A DNA stretch of 64,000 nucleotides, taken from the NCBI GenBank assembly GCA_017446775.1, contig JAFSQE010000033.1, positions 1 through 64,000 on the forward strand, written 5' to 3'. Source of the DNA: Bacteroidales bacterium. GTDB lineage: Bacteria > Bacteroidota > Bacteroidia > Bacteroidales > UBA932. The number at the start of each line of letters is the position of its first letter. Positions within the stretch are counted from its first letter, which is position 1. Shown here piece after piece: positions 32,743 through 41,931 of this stretch. The translations under genes and the position numbers were made by a program. A model generated the notes under the pieces. The model was not told where the DNA came from and ran no database searches. It saw only the letters and a program-made list of their open reading frames with translations.

Positions 32743-34233
32743 ATGGATGTAATAATCTGGTCCCGGTTGCAATTTGCAATGACCGCGGCGTATCACTGGC
32801 TGTTCGTCCCACTCACGCTGGGGCTGGCGCTGGTGATGGCTGTGATGGAGACGATTTATGTGGTGCGCAAGGACGAATTCTGGAAAAAGACGGCGCAGTT
32901 CTGGATGAAGCTTTTTGCCGTGAACTTTGCGGTGGGTATCGCCACCGGCATTATCCTGGAGTTTGAATTCGGCACCAACTGGAGCAACTACTCGTGGTTT
33001 GTGGGCGACATGTTCGGCGCCCCGCTGGCTATCGAGGGGATACTGGCCTTCTTTATGGAGGCGACCTTCTTTGCGGTGATGTTCTTCGGCTGGAACAGGG
33101 TTTCAAAGCGGTTCCACCTGGCCTCTACCTGGCTTACGGGTATCGGCGCAACTATCTCTGCCTATTGGATACTGGTGGCCAACGGATGGATGCAGAATCC
33201 CGTGGGCACCACCTTCAATATCGATACGGTGCGCAGCGAGATGGCTTCGGCATCGGCTTTCTGGGAGGTTATAACCAACCCGGTGGCGGTGTCCAAGTTC
33301 TTCCACGCCGTCTCCAGCGGCTGGGTTACGGGCGGTATATTCGTGGTTGGTGTTTCTGCCTGGTATCTGCTTCGCGGCCGCAACCGCAAGTTTGCTGTTA
33401 AGAGCATGCTGATTGGCGGTATCGTTGGGCTTGCCGGCAGTGCGGCGGTGATGCTTTCCGGCGACTCTTCCGGCGTGCACGCGGCAGAATTCCAGCCGAT
33501 GAAGCTGGCTGCGGCAGAAGGGCTGCAGGACGGCGGCCGCGGTGCGGCATTCACCATTGTGCCGGGCATCAAAGTGCCCAAGATGCTCTCTATCCTGGCG
33601 ACGCACGATATGGACGGCTATGTGCCGGGTATCAACGATATTCTGGCCGGTTATACCGATAACGACGGCAACGTGATACCTTCCGTTGCGGAGAAGATGA
33701 CCCGCGGCCGTGCGGCCCTGGACGCCCTGGCTGAATACCGGGCGGCAAGGGAAAGTGACCCCGAGGTGGCTGCGGCAGCCCGTGCCGTAGTGGAAGCGAA
33801 CATGCAGTATATGGGTTATGGACACCTCTCGAAGCCAGAGGATGTGGTTCCGCCGGTGGGAGTGGTGTTCTGGGCGTTCCGGTTCATGATAGGACTCGGG
33901 ATGCTGATAGCTCTTGTGCTGCTGCTTGCCGTATTGTTCTCCTGGAAGGATAAGCTCGAAGGGAAGAAGTGGCTGCTGTGGATTGCCGTTATATGCATCC
34001 CGCTGGCATACCTCTGTGGCCAGTGCGGCTGGATTGTGGCAGAAGTGGGGCGCCAGCCGTGGACAATCCAGGGGTTGCTGCCGGTTAATGTGGCCATCTC
34101 CAGTCTGAGTGCCGATGCTGTCAGGACAACGTTCTTCGTGTTCCTGGCTGTATTTGCGCTGTTCTTGGCAATAGAAATCAGAATCATGATAGGGGCTATC
34201 CGCAAGGGGCCCGAAGAGGTAAAGGAGGACTAA
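32743..34233 (+). CDS. cydA: Cytochrome bd quinol oxidase subunit I
   Basis: 496 residues, about nine transmembrane helices. It starts MDVIIWSRLQFAMTAAYHWLFVPLTLG (axial His near residue 18); later come KFFHAVSSGWVTGGIF and the conserved CGWIVAEVGRQPW quinol-site motif. ATG 32743 follows the DUF4492 stop directly; an upstream in-frame codon at 32707 overlaps DUF4492 and adds non-family residues. The enzyme reduces O2 at low tension and protects anaerobic metabolism. Confidence 0.96.
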   Translation: MDVIIWSRLQFAMTAAYHWLFVPLTLGLALVMAVMETIYVVRKDEFWKKTAQFWMKLFAVNFAVGIATGIILEFEFGTNWSNYSWFVGDMFGAPLAIEGILAFFMEATFFAVMFFGWNRVSKRFHLASTWLTGIGATISAYWILVANGWMQNPVGTTFNIDTVRSEMASASAFWEVITNPVAVSKFFHAVSSGWVTGGIFVVGVSAWYLLRGRNRKFAVKSMLIGGIVGLAGSAAVMLSGDSSGVHAAEFQPMKLAAAEGLQDGGRGAAFTIVPGIKVPKMLSILATHDMDGYVPGINDILAGYTDNDGNVIPSVAEKMTRGRAALDALAEYRAARESDPEVAAAARAVVEANMQYMGYGHLSKPEDVVPPVGVVFWAFRFMIGLGMLIALVLLLAVLFSWKDKLEGKKWLLWIAVICIPLAYLCGQCGWIVAEVGRQPWTIQGLLPVNVAISSLSADAVRTTFFVFLAVFALFLAIEIRIMIGAIRKGPEEVKED

Positions 34234-34236
34234 GCT

Positions 34237-35376
34237 ATGACATACGCATTCTTACAGACTTATTGGTGGATACTGATTGCCCTGCTGGGCGGCCTGCTGG
34301 TTGCCCTGATGTTTGTTCAGGGAGCAAACGTGCACCTGGCCTCCCGCGCCCTTGACGATAAAGGCAAGCGGCAGGTTCTGAACTCTACCGGACGCAAGTG
34401 GGAGCTGACTTTCACTACACTTGTAACCTTCGGCGGCGCCTTCTTTGCATCTTTCCCGCTGTTCTACAGCACCAGCTTTGGCGGTGCATACTGGGTGTGG
34501 GTGCTGTTGCTGATAACCTTCGTGTTCCAGGCGGTATCGTACGAATTCTGCCATAAGAAAGAGAACCTGCTGGGAGTGAAAGGGTTCAGGGCCGCCCTGG
34601 TAGCCAACGGAATACTCGCACCGTTTCTGGTGGGGGCCGCGGTGGGCACCTTCTTCACCGGATCCGATTTCACGGTAAACAAAGTGGCCATTGCCGATGC
34701 CTCGTCGCCCGTAATAAGTGTTTGGGGCAACGGCTGGCACGGCCTGGAGGCACTTGCGCAGCCGCTGGTGGTGGTGCTGGGGTGCACTCTGGTGCTGCTT
34801 ACCGCCATTCTGGGCGCACTGTATGTAATTAATAATGTAGACGATGAAGGGGTTGTCGCGCACATGCGAGTGAGCGTAAAGCGGGCTGCGATTCCGTTTG
34901 TGCTGCTGTTCGTGGCTTTCGCCCTGCTTCTTTTCACACGCAAGGGTTTTGCGGCAGATGCTGCCGGCGTAGTTTCGCAGGAACCGTACAAATACCTGCA
35001 TAACCTGCTTCAGATGCCCTGGGTGGCAGCCCTGCTGCTTTTGGGGGTAGTTCTTGTGGTACTGGGCATAGTAAAGGGGGGCTGGACGGCTTCCCGCGCC
35101 GGCATCTGGTTCGCCGCACCGGGTACCGTGCTGGTGGTAATGTCGGTATTCTTCCTGGCCGGATTCAACGGCACCGCGTTCTATCCATCCTGTACCGATT
35201 TACAGAGCTCGCTAACCATCGCCGGCAGCAGCTCCAGCTACTTCACCCTCAATGTTATGTTCTGGGTATCGCTGCTCATCCCGTTCGTTGTAGCCTACAT
35301 CGCATACGCATGGCACCAGATGGAACGCAAAAAAATTACCCCGGGCGAAGGTGAAAGTACGGTAGACGGTTATTAA
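34237..35376 (+). CDS. cydB: Cytochrome bd quinol oxidase subunit II
   Basis: 379 residues, eight to nine hydrophobic helices. YWWILIALLGGLLVALMFVQGAN, WELTFTTLVTFGGAFFASFPLFYS and GNGWHGLEAL match CydB. It begins three bases after cydA. The promoter of the next gene overlaps its stop codon (35374-35376), showing that the glycyl radical enzyme can be expressed separately. Confidence 0.95.
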   Translation: MTYAFLQTYWWILIALLGGLLVALMFVQGANVHLASRALDDKGKRQVLNSTGRKWELTFTTLVTFGGAFFASFPLFYSTSFGGAYWVWVLLLITFVFQAVSYEFCHKKENLLGVKGFRAALVANGILAPFLVGAAVGTFFTGSDFTVNKVAIADASSPVISVWGNGWHGLEALAQPLVVVLGCTLVLLTAILGALYVINNVDDEGVVAHMRVSVKRAAIPFVLLFVAFALLLFTRKGFAADAAGVVSQEPYKYLHNLLQMPWVAALLLLGVVLVVLGIVKGGWTASRAGIWFAAPGTVLVVMSVFFLAGFNGTAFYPSCTDLQSSLTIAGSSSSYFTLNVMFWVSLLIPFVVAYIAYAWHQMERKKITPGEGESTVDGY

Positions 35377-35381
35377 TTTTG
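35374..35381 (+). promoter_or_regulatory. -7 box TAATTTTG for the glycyl radical enzyme
   Basis: Perfect TAnnTTTG overlapping the cydB stop codon, 26 bases before ATG 35408. Confidence 0.55.
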
Positions 35382-35407
35382 CAGAAAAAAGTAAACGAAG
35401 CCTTATC

Positions 35408-37672
35408 ATGCAGCAAGGTAAAAACAGTGGCGGGAAGATGTCCCGTGCCGATTTCCTGAAAGTGTCGACGCTCTCGCTGGGCGGGTTGTTCCTAGGGCTT
35501 AAGCCCACAGGGGCGGATGCCGCGCCGGTTGGTGCCGTTGCTGGTGCCGATAAGAACGATCTCTACAAGAGCTGGAAGTCGCCGTGGCAGCCGGAGGTGC
35601 CGCATCGCCTTAGTGCAGTTACGCACGAACTGGCCCGGAAGGGACTTTCCGGAGAAAACGGCCGCACCATGAAGATGGTGGACTGGAATCCGCAAATCGA
35701 CCCCGCCCTGCCGCCGCAGATGAAATATGCCGCAGCCGCAAAGAGTATTGCAGAGAACGCTCCGCTGCGCATCCTGCCGGGCGAACTTATCGTTGGCAGC
35801 GCCACGCTGCTGGAGGCCACCCACGAGAGGATTCCGATTCTGGAGTGCATCAGCGTAACCCATACCACGCTCGATTTCGAGCGCATCCTCACTCTGGGTT
35901 ACAACGGCCTGAGAAAGCAGATACGCGACCGTCTGGCCGCCGGCACCCTGGATGAGAAAGGGCGCGAACTTAACCAGGCGGCACTGCTCACCCTGGATGC
36001 CGCAGACATCTGGCAGAAGCGCAACATCGCCCTGCTGGAACAGATGCGTGATGCTCAGCCGGCAGAGGGCAAGGCGTTCTACCAGACCATCATAGATACC
36101 CTGGAGCGGGTTCCCGACGAGTCTCCGCGCTCTTTCCGCGAAGCGGTGCAGTCGCTCTGGAGCATGTACTCTTTCCTGCGCCTGATGGGTGACTGGTCCG
36201 GCATAGGCCGCATAGACCGCATGCTGGGTCCCTACCTGAAGGAAGACCTGCGCAAAGGTGTGCTCACCCTGGACCAGGCGCGCGAAATCCTGGCTCACTT
36301 CTGGATCAAGGGGACCGAGTGGATCGGGGCCTATCATGTAAACAGCGGCGACGCACAGTTCTATCAGAACATAATCCTGGGCGGTATCGACCGCAACGGC
36401 AAGGAGGTCACCAACGAGGTTACATATCTGGTGCTCGATATCGTAGAAGAACTTCATATCAGCGACTTCCCGATAGCTGTCCGGCTTGGAGACAAGACCC
36501 CGGAGAAGCTTATACGCCGGATTGCGGAGGTGCAGCGCTTTGGCGGCGGAATCGTATCTGTTTACACCGAAAATACTGTGATAGATGCCCTTGTCAGGTT
36601 CGGTTATCCGCTGAAGGAGGCTCGCGAATTCACCAACGACGGCTGCTGGGAGGCGATTATCCCCGGCAAGACCGCTTTTACGTATGCTGCCAACGATATG
36701 CTGGAGGTGTTTGGGAATACCCTCCACCTGAACGACAGCACCCCGGTGGATTATCCCGATTTTGAGAGTCTCTACGCTGCTTTCAAAAAGAACCTCGAGG
36801 CGGATGTCGATTTGTGGCAGGAGCGGATTGACCCCTGGTGGAAAGATGTGGACGCACCTTGCACCCTCCCATCAATATTTACCGACGGATGCCTTGAGAA
36901 GGGGCGCTGCTTCCGTGGCGGCGGCCCCAGATACAATATGATAGGCATCCACTATGGCGGCGTCTCCGATACCGCCAACAGCCTGCTGGTGCTCAAGAAA
37001 CTCGTATATGAAGACGGCTACATGCCGTTGAAGGACTTTGTGGATATCCTTCGCAGGAACTGGGAGGGGAACGAGGGGCTGCGCCGGCTTATCCAGAACC
37101 GCTTCACCTTCTACGGCAACGACGATGCCGCCGCAGATTCGATGATGAACCGCGTTTACAACGATTATACAGAGATCGTTGGTCGCTGCAAAGAGCGTGA
37201 GGGGGTCAAGCGTCCGTGCGGCATATCCACTTTCGGGCGGGAGATCGACTGGCGTATGCAGCGCCGCGCAACCCCGCAGGGGAGCCGTATAGGCGATATA
37301 CTGGCCACCAACTGTTCGCCCACACCGGGCAGCGACCGCAAAGGTCCCACATCGGCCCTCAACTCATATTGCAAGCTCGATTTTACCCGGTGTCCCAGCG
37401 GTGCAACCCTGGAACTCAAGGTGCTGCCCTCTTCCGTAAAGGGGGAGAACGGCGTGAAGGCGCTTGTGGGGCTGCTCAAGACTTTCCGCGAGAAGAAGGG
37501 GTTCTATATGCACATAGATGTCGTGGATACCGCCACTTTGGTAGATGCGCAGCGCCATCCGGAAAGGTACCCCAACCTGCCGGTGCGTGTGGCGGGGTGG
37601 AGCGCACGCTTCACCACCCTGTGCAAGGAGTGGCAGGATATGATTATCCAGCGCACACAGCAAATCTGTTAA
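35408..37672 (+). CDS. Glycyl radical enzyme of unknown substrate with Tat-like N-terminus
   Basis: 754 residues, PFL superfamily. The radical site is RVAG730WSARF near the C-terminus. The active-site loop is NDGC413WE415, that is Cys-x-Glu as in dehydratase/lyase members rather than the Cys-Cys of pyruvate formate-lyase. The N-terminus (MSRADFLKVSTLSLGGLFLGL, then AxA-like ADA) looks like a Tat signal in which the second Arg is Ala. Other known GREs are cytosolic, so this is odd. An alternative start is Met at 35438. The activase is encoded convergently seven bases away. The substrate is not predictable from the sequence. Confidence 0.88.
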   Translation: MQQGKNSGGKMSRADFLKVSTLSLGGLFLGLKPTGADAAPVGAVAGADKNDLYKSWKSPWQPEVPHRLSAVTHELARKGLSGENGRTMKMVDWNPQIDPALPPQMKYAAAAKSIAENAPLRILPGELIVGSATLLEATHERIPILECISVTHTTLDFERILTLGYNGLRKQIRDRLAAGTLDEKGRELNQAALLTLDAADIWQKRNIALLEQMRDAQPAEGKAFYQTIIDTLERVPDESPRSFREAVQSLWSMYSFLRLMGDWSGIGRIDRMLGPYLKEDLRKGVLTLDQAREILAHFWIKGTEWIGAYHVNSGDAQFYQNIILGGIDRNGKEVTNEVTYLVLDIVEELHISDFPIAVRLGDKTPEKLIRRIAEVQRFGGGIVSVYTENTVIDALVRFGYPLKEAREFTNDGCWEAIIPGKTAFTYAANDMLEVFGNTLHLNDSTPVDYPDFESLYAAFKKNLEADVDLWQERIDPWWKDVDAPCTLPSIFTDGCLEKGRCFRGGGPRYNMIGIHYGGVSDTANSLLVLKKLVYEDGYMPLKDFVDILRRNWEGNEGLRRLIQNRFTFYGNDDAAADSMMNRVYNDYTEIVGRCKEREGVKRPCGISTFGREIDWRMQRRATPQGSRIGDILATNCSPTPGSDRKGPTSALNSYCKLDFTRCPSGATLELKVLPSSVKGENGVKALVGLLKTFREKKGFYMHIDVVDTATLVDAQRHPERYPNLPVRVAGWSARFTTLCKEWQDMIIQRTQQIC

Positions 37673-37679
37673 GAGGATT

Positions 37680-38552
37680 TCAGACTATACCGATTCTGCG
37701 GGCAAAGGCTTCCGTTTCAAGGAGGTCTGGCTCGCGGAATCTTTTTTCCCTGAGACCAAGTTTTTCCCGCTTTGCGTTTCCTAGAAGATGATACGGAATC
37801 ACATCCGCGCTGCATCGCGGATACTTTTCCAGCAGGGCGGCGGTGGCTTCCGGAATCCCTTCCTTAATATGGATCTCTGGTATGAACAGCACCCGGAAGC
37901 GGATCTGCGCTCCGGTGGCGGCCACGGCCTCCAGGTTGTCAAGCATAGTCTGAAGCCTGCCGCCGGTATATTGACTGTAAAGATTCGGCTCCATCAGCTT
38001 GATATCCCAGAGCCACAGGTCAACATAGGGGGCTGTGGCCAGAAAATCTTCCTTACGACCGTTCCCGGAGGTCTCCACAGCGGTATGAAGCCCGCGGCCG
38101 GTTGCAGCCCGGAGCAGTTCCAGGCAGAACGCCGGTTGCGCCAGAGGCTCGCCGCCGGAGAGGGTCATCCCGCCGCCGGAGTTGCGATAATAGGCTTCGT
38201 CCTGCATCACTTCGTCGATAATTTCAGAAGCACCGGTACTTCGCCCGGCCACCTCGAGGCAACCGGCAGGGCAGGCGTCGGCACACAGCCGGCAGCCGGG
38301 CGGGCAGTTGGCTTGACGGACAGAAGCATCGGCAAGAATCGCCTTGGCCACGCCCTCAGGGCAGACGTCATCGCACGCACCGCAGCCTATGCATCGCTGT
38401 GCGTTAAGCAGGATTTCCGGCAGAAACGATTGCGATTCGGGGTTGTGGCACCACTCGCACCTCAGCGTGCAGCCCTTCAGGAATACGGTAGTACGTATCC
38501 CCGGTCCGTCTGAGGTGCAGAAATGCTGGATATCAAAGTGCATCAAATCCAC
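37680..38552 (-). CDS. Glycyl radical enzyme activase (radical SAM)
   Basis: 290 residues. The radical SAM cluster motif is C28TLRC32EWC35, and an inserted ferredoxin-like domain (~45-105) has CIGCGACDDVCPEG and CPPGCRLCADACPAG for two further 4Fe-4S clusters. TLSGGEPLAQP follows. This three-cluster build is typical of activases for dehydratase-type glycyl radical enzymes. It is on the opposite strand to its presumed partner, so the two are separately controlled. Confidence 0.93.
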   Translation of the reverse strand: MDLMHFDIQHFCTSDGPGIRTTVFLKGCTLRCEWCHNPESQSFLPEILLNAQRCIGCGACDDVCPEGVAKAILADASVRQANCPPGCRLCADACPAGCLEVAGRSTGASEIIDEVMQDEAYYRNSGGGMTLSGGEPLAQPAFCLELLRAATGRGLHTAVETSGNGRKEDFLATAPYVDLWLWDIKLMEPNLYSQYTGGRLQTMLDNLEAVAATGAQIRFRVLFIPEIHIKEGIPEATAALLEKYPRCSADVIPYHLLGNAKREKLGLREKRFREPDLLETEAFARRIGIV

Positions 38553-38650
38553 GCGCCGGCTTTGCGCGCTGCAATTTACGAATTACTGCGGCTTAAATCA
38601 TAAGATTTGAGTTTTTATTCATAATTTAGCGGGGAGATAAACGGATAGAT

Positions 38651-39280
38651 ATGAAGAGCACAAAGATTTTAGCGGCAATTTTGGCCATGTTCATCTGCGC
38701 CACCACACTTGGCGCCCAGACAGCAGAAGAGATACTCCAGAAGATGTCAGAGCAGCTGGCGCGCGCCGATGCCGAAGGCTTTGCGATGGATCTGAACATG
38801 AAGCTTCCCATAATTGGCTGGGTAAAGACCCACAGCCTGATGCGTGGCGATAAGATGAGGGTTGAGATATCAGGGAATGACAAGACCAGTGTCGCCTGGA
38901 CAGACCTGGTTACACAGTGGGAGTATAACGCGCAGACCAATGAGATAACTATCACCAAAAGAGATGCGGCCAAAAAAGACGATAATTCTGACCTTTCTAC
39001 CTTCGGTGACATTGCCGACGGCTACGATCTCTCCATAACCAAAGAGACTGCCGATGTGTGGTATATCCTCTGCAAGAGGTCAAAGGGCAACAAAGACAAA
39101 GATGCTCCAAAGAAGATGGACCTTGCCGTAGCCAAGGCAACCTACCTCCCGGTTTACCTGAAGCTGAAGAAGTCCATACTGGAGATGAGCATGGAGAATG
39201 TCACCCTTGGCGTATCTGAAGCGAGCGTCACATTCAACGCTGCCGAATTCCCCACAGCAACAATTGTAGACAAACGCTGA
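38651..39280 (+). CDS. LolA-like exported protein
   Basis: 209 residues with signal peptide (TTLGAQ cleavage). The mature pattern, TAEEILQKMSEQLARADAEGFAMDLNMKLPIIG, a beta-rich middle with MRGDKMRVEI and YNAQTNEITI, resembles the half-barrel fold of outer-membrane lipoprotein carriers (LolA) and related Bacteroidetes proteins. It could carry lipoproteins or lipids, but this is fold-level inference. It ends eight bases before the acid phosphatase gene. Confidence 0.7.
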   Translation: MKSTKILAAILAMFICATTLGAQTAEEILQKMSEQLARADAEGFAMDLNMKLPIIGWVKTHSLMRGDKMRVEISGNDKTSVAWTDLVTQWEYNAQTNEITITKRDAAKKDDNSDLSTFGDIADGYDLSITKETADVWYILCKRSKGNKDKDAPKKMDLAVAKATYLPVYLKLKKSILEMSMENVTLGVSEASVTFNAAEFPTATIVDKR

Positions 39281-39288
39281 ATATCATT

Positions 39289-40020
39289 ATGAAAACTATC
39301 GTTTCCAGCCTTACCGCTGCTGTTGTTCTTTTCTGCCTGCAGTGGAGTGCCAGTGCGCAGCAAGTGTATACCCCGTATATTCCGAAGAACGAACTGCCGG
39401 ACGTGGTACAGATTGTTCCCGCGCCGCCGGCGGATCCCAGTGCCGGATTCGATTACGATATCCTCCGGTACATGTGGGGCAAGCAACAGCGCCGGGACTC
39501 GGTACGCCTTGCCATGGCGGTGCGGGATGCCGTCTGGAACCTGGACACGACGCTGGCGATTCTGGCAGAACCGTTCGGCCTTAAGATTTCAAAACAGTGT
39601 ACGCCCGCAATCTATGAGGTCTTGACCCGCGGCGTCACCACCATAGAGAATATCCGTTTCCGGCCCAAGGCGTATTATTTCCGTATCCGCCCGTTCGCAT
39701 ACTTCAAAGAACCGTCTATCTTCCCGCAGGACGATGAGTGGCTTGCCACAGAAGGGTCTTATCCATCCGGCCATACCATCCGTGCCTGGGCCTGTGCACT
39801 GCTGATGTCTCAAATCAATCCCGAAGCCGCAGAGGCAATTTTTGCCCGCGCATGGCAGTCCGGAGAGAGCCGGGTGATTTCCGGCTGTCACTGGCAAAGC
39901 GACGTGGATGCCAGCCGCCCCGTGGCCGGTATCGGTTACTCCCGCCTCCAGACATCCCCGGAATTCCTTAAGGATATGGCGCTCGCACAAGAAGAGTTCC
40001 GTAAGCTCCACGAACTGTAA
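39289..40020 (+). CDS. Class A nonspecific acid phosphatase (PAP2 superfamily)
   Basis: 243 residues with signal peptide (QWSASAQ). The three PAP2 signature blocks are present: KAYYFRIRP, EGSYPSGHT and GESRVISGCHWQSDVDA, giving catalytic His residues in PSGH and CHWQSD. This is the PhoN/PhoC arrangement of periplasmic phosphatases that release phosphate from organic esters. It is probably co-transcribed with the LolA-like gene. Confidence 0.93.
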   Translation: MKTIVSSLTAAVVLFCLQWSASAQQVYTPYIPKNELPDVVQIVPAPPADPSAGFDYDILRYMWGKQQRRDSVRLAMAVRDAVWNLDTTLAILAEPFGLKISKQCTPAIYEVLTRGVTTIENIRFRPKAYYFRIRPFAYFKEPSIFPQDDEWLATEGSYPSGHTIRAWACALLMSQINPEAAEAIFARAWQSGESRVISGCHWQSDVDASRPVAGIGYSRLQTSPEFLKDMALAQEEFRKLHEL

Positions 40021-40067
40021 CCCGGCCGGACTCAGTGTAACGTCTTAAACTTACAAATAACAGGACG

Positions 40068-41654
40068 TTATCGCTTGACTATTTCGATGTCGGTTACGCC
40101 GCTGCGGTTTATCGTCAGGATATTGTCGCAACCTCTAAAGGAGCCGAATGTCCAGCACGAGGAGGGGAGTGGCTTGCCGCCGGAAAGGACTTCCGGTTTG
40201 AATGAGAGTTTTATCTTCTCGGTGCCGTCTGCATCAAGCGCGGTGTATTTTACGCTGCCGGTGCCGTACTCCACATCTTTGAGCATACTTGTAGTGCTGA
40301 ATATGTGGTCGGTTCCATCCGGGATGATTTCGGGCCAGGCGGCCATACCTTCAAGGAAGTGGGGCAGATAGTCAAAATAGCTGTCGGAATACCAGATTCC
40401 GCACCAGGTGATGCCAACTGAATTGACGGAAATATTGCCTTTGGAGGTATGATTGCAGGCAGAATATTCTGCAAGCGCAAGGGTGGCGAGGGCCTCTTTT
40501 TTGGCCTGCTCGCATCCGGTTTCTGCGGCCCATCGTGCCAGCACGGAGCCGTATCTGGCAGTATGGCTTCCCATCTCATAAAAGCAGCCGTCCTGTTCGT
40601 TGACGCTGACTCCGCCGTACCGGACAGTGCCTGAGAAGCGACCCTTCACGAATGTGAGCAAATCCGGGACGACCTGCATATAATCCTTGCAGAAGGCGGG
40701 ATTGTCAAGCATATACCGGGCAGTCTCCATAGGGGAGAACTGGTTGATGTTGGTCCGTAGTTCGGGGACATCCTCAAAATATCCTGACCATAGACCGGTT
40801 TCCACGGGATAGTCCATTATCCACTTGAAAACGAGGTCCCTCTTTGCCTTGATCTCAGCTTTGTCCAGGGAGGTGTCGCAAGCGAGCATCTTGTCAAAGA
40901 ATTCTACAACGAATATCATATCGGCAGAATAGGCATCCTCTGTGGCGCCGGTGCGCATATTCACCCTGAAGGGAAGCGGTGATTCTTCCTGGGAACCATC
41001 CTTGATATGACCCAGGAGCAGGTCGGCTATATGCTCTGCCATCACATAATACTTCTCCTGCCCGGAATATTTTGCAAAATCCAGATAGGCGATACCTACC
41101 ATTGCCGCCTTGTCACACTCGAGCCTTTCGTCCAGATAGAAGCCGGCAGGGTCGTCGTTATCCTGGGTACGGACCATCCCCGGCCAGGCCCAATCGTCGG
41201 GAGTAATGAACATCAACATCCTGTCGAGAAGGTTCTTCACAGGGGCCAGCGCCCTGATATCTCCGGTATATGGATAGTAATAGCGGAAGAGTTTCATTGC
41301 AAAATATGCGTTGCTCCCCTGATTGTTGGCATTCATCCTGCCCCTCCAGATGTTGTCTTCGTCCAGGACTTCCGGGTATGCTTTCAAGAATTCGGGGAAC
41401 TCCATACCCGACGCCTCGTAAGCAGATGTTACGAGGTAGCCGGGCAGTATCCCGTCCGGAGTCTCAACCTTGGGCCCGTCTATCAGAAAGTTCATAGACC
41501 ACACCAGAAGGGTGTCATAGTTCATCCAGGGTTGCAGCCAACCATCCTCGACAACTATCGGGTGTTCAAAAATCTTCTGGATATTTGAGCTATTCTTGCA
41601 CCCTGCCAAAACAAGGATACAGGCAATCGTGGTCAGTAATCTTATTGTTTTCAT
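40068..41654 (-). CDS. Lipoprotein with alpha/alpha-barrel (six-hairpin glycosidase-like) fold
   Basis: 528 residues. The lipobox LVLAGC gives a surface lipoprotein. Helical hairpins rich in aromatic residues (GSNAYFAMKLFRYYYPYTGD, DKAAMVGIAYLDFAKYSGQEKYYVMAEHIADLLL, shown in part) suggest an (alpha/alpha)6 toroid; a short beta domain ends the protein. Such folds include many glycan hydrolases and lyases, but I see no diagnostic catalytic motif, so the substrate is unknown. A -7 box ends five bases before the ATG. No SusC/SusD pair is nearby. Confidence 0.7.
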   Translation of the reverse strand: MKTIRLLTTIACILVLAGCKNSSNIQKIFEHPIVVEDGWLQPWMNYDTLLVWSMNFLIDGPKVETPDGILPGYLVTSAYEASGMEFPEFLKAYPEVLDEDNIWRGRMNANNQGSNAYFAMKLFRYYYPYTGDIRALAPVKNLLDRMLMFITPDDWAWPGMVRTQDNDDPAGFYLDERLECDKAAMVGIAYLDFAKYSGQEKYYVMAEHIADLLLGHIKDGSQEESPLPFRVNMRTGATEDAYSADMIFVVEFFDKMLACDTSLDKAEIKAKRDLVFKWIMDYPVETGLWSGYFEDVPELRTNINQFSPMETARYMLDNPAFCKDYMQVVPDLLTFVKGRFSGTVRYGGVSVNEQDGCFYEMGSHTARYGSVLARWAAETGCEQAKKEALATLALAEYSACNHTSKGNISVNSVGITWCGIWYSDSYFDYLPHFLEGMAAWPEIIPDGTDHIFSTTSMLKDVEYGTGSVKYTALDADGTEKIKLSFKPEVLSGGKPLPSSCWTFGSFRGCDNILTINRSGVTDIEIVKR

Positions 41655-41659
41655 GGAGG

Positions 41660-41667
41660 CAAAGGTA
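41660..41667 (-). promoter_or_regulatory. -7 box TACCTTTG for the 40068-41654 lipoprotein
   Basis: Perfect TAnnTTTG ending five bases before ATG 41654; predicted start site at or near the A of ATG. Confidence 0.55.
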
Positions 41668-41688
41668 ATAAGTATTTATCTGTTTTTA

Positions 41689-41701
41689 GTGCCTCGGGCG
41701 G
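41689..41701. repeat. Distal copy of the tRNA-Leu 3' end (att-like)
   Basis: GTGCCTCGGGCGG matches 43590-43602 exactly, in the same orientation; 43591-43602 is the 3' end of tRNA-Leu(UAA). A T-run also precedes both copies. It bounds the AraC-flavodoxin segment on the side away from the tRNA, as expected for an integration remnant. Confidence 0.55.
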
Positions 41702-41804
41702 TGGTATACGAATTGGTGGCTATCGTGAGTTGTTTTAAGTAACCGAAAGTATTGATTCCCCGAGAGTTAAGCTGGATAATCGTGAGGTGAAATAATATCC
41801 GGAA

Positions 41805-41853
41805 AAGGTGACCGAAAGTGACCAAATTTGCTGCAAGGTGACCAAAAGTGACC
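41805..41853. repeat. Pair of 19-bp GTGACC repeats
   Basis: AAGGTGACCGAAAGTGACC at 41805-41823 and AAGGTGACCAAAAGTGACC at 41835-41853 differ at one base and are 30 bp apart; each contains two GTGACC units. They lie about 80-125 bp upstream of the AraC start and may be operator sites. Related TTTGGTGACCAAA units occur at 43463-43486. Confidence 0.5.
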
Positions 41854-41931
41854 GAGAAAAAGCAGTATATGCGGCACTCTCTCCACAAAAATGGTATGAT
41901 TTCTTTCACTGATGATTACTATTTTTGCGTT

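Noticed and set aside
40038-40070. Hairpin TAACGTC/GACGTTA as a terminator between the acid phosphatase and the 40068-41654 gene
   Set aside because: The loop is long (19 bases) and no T-run follows on either strand.
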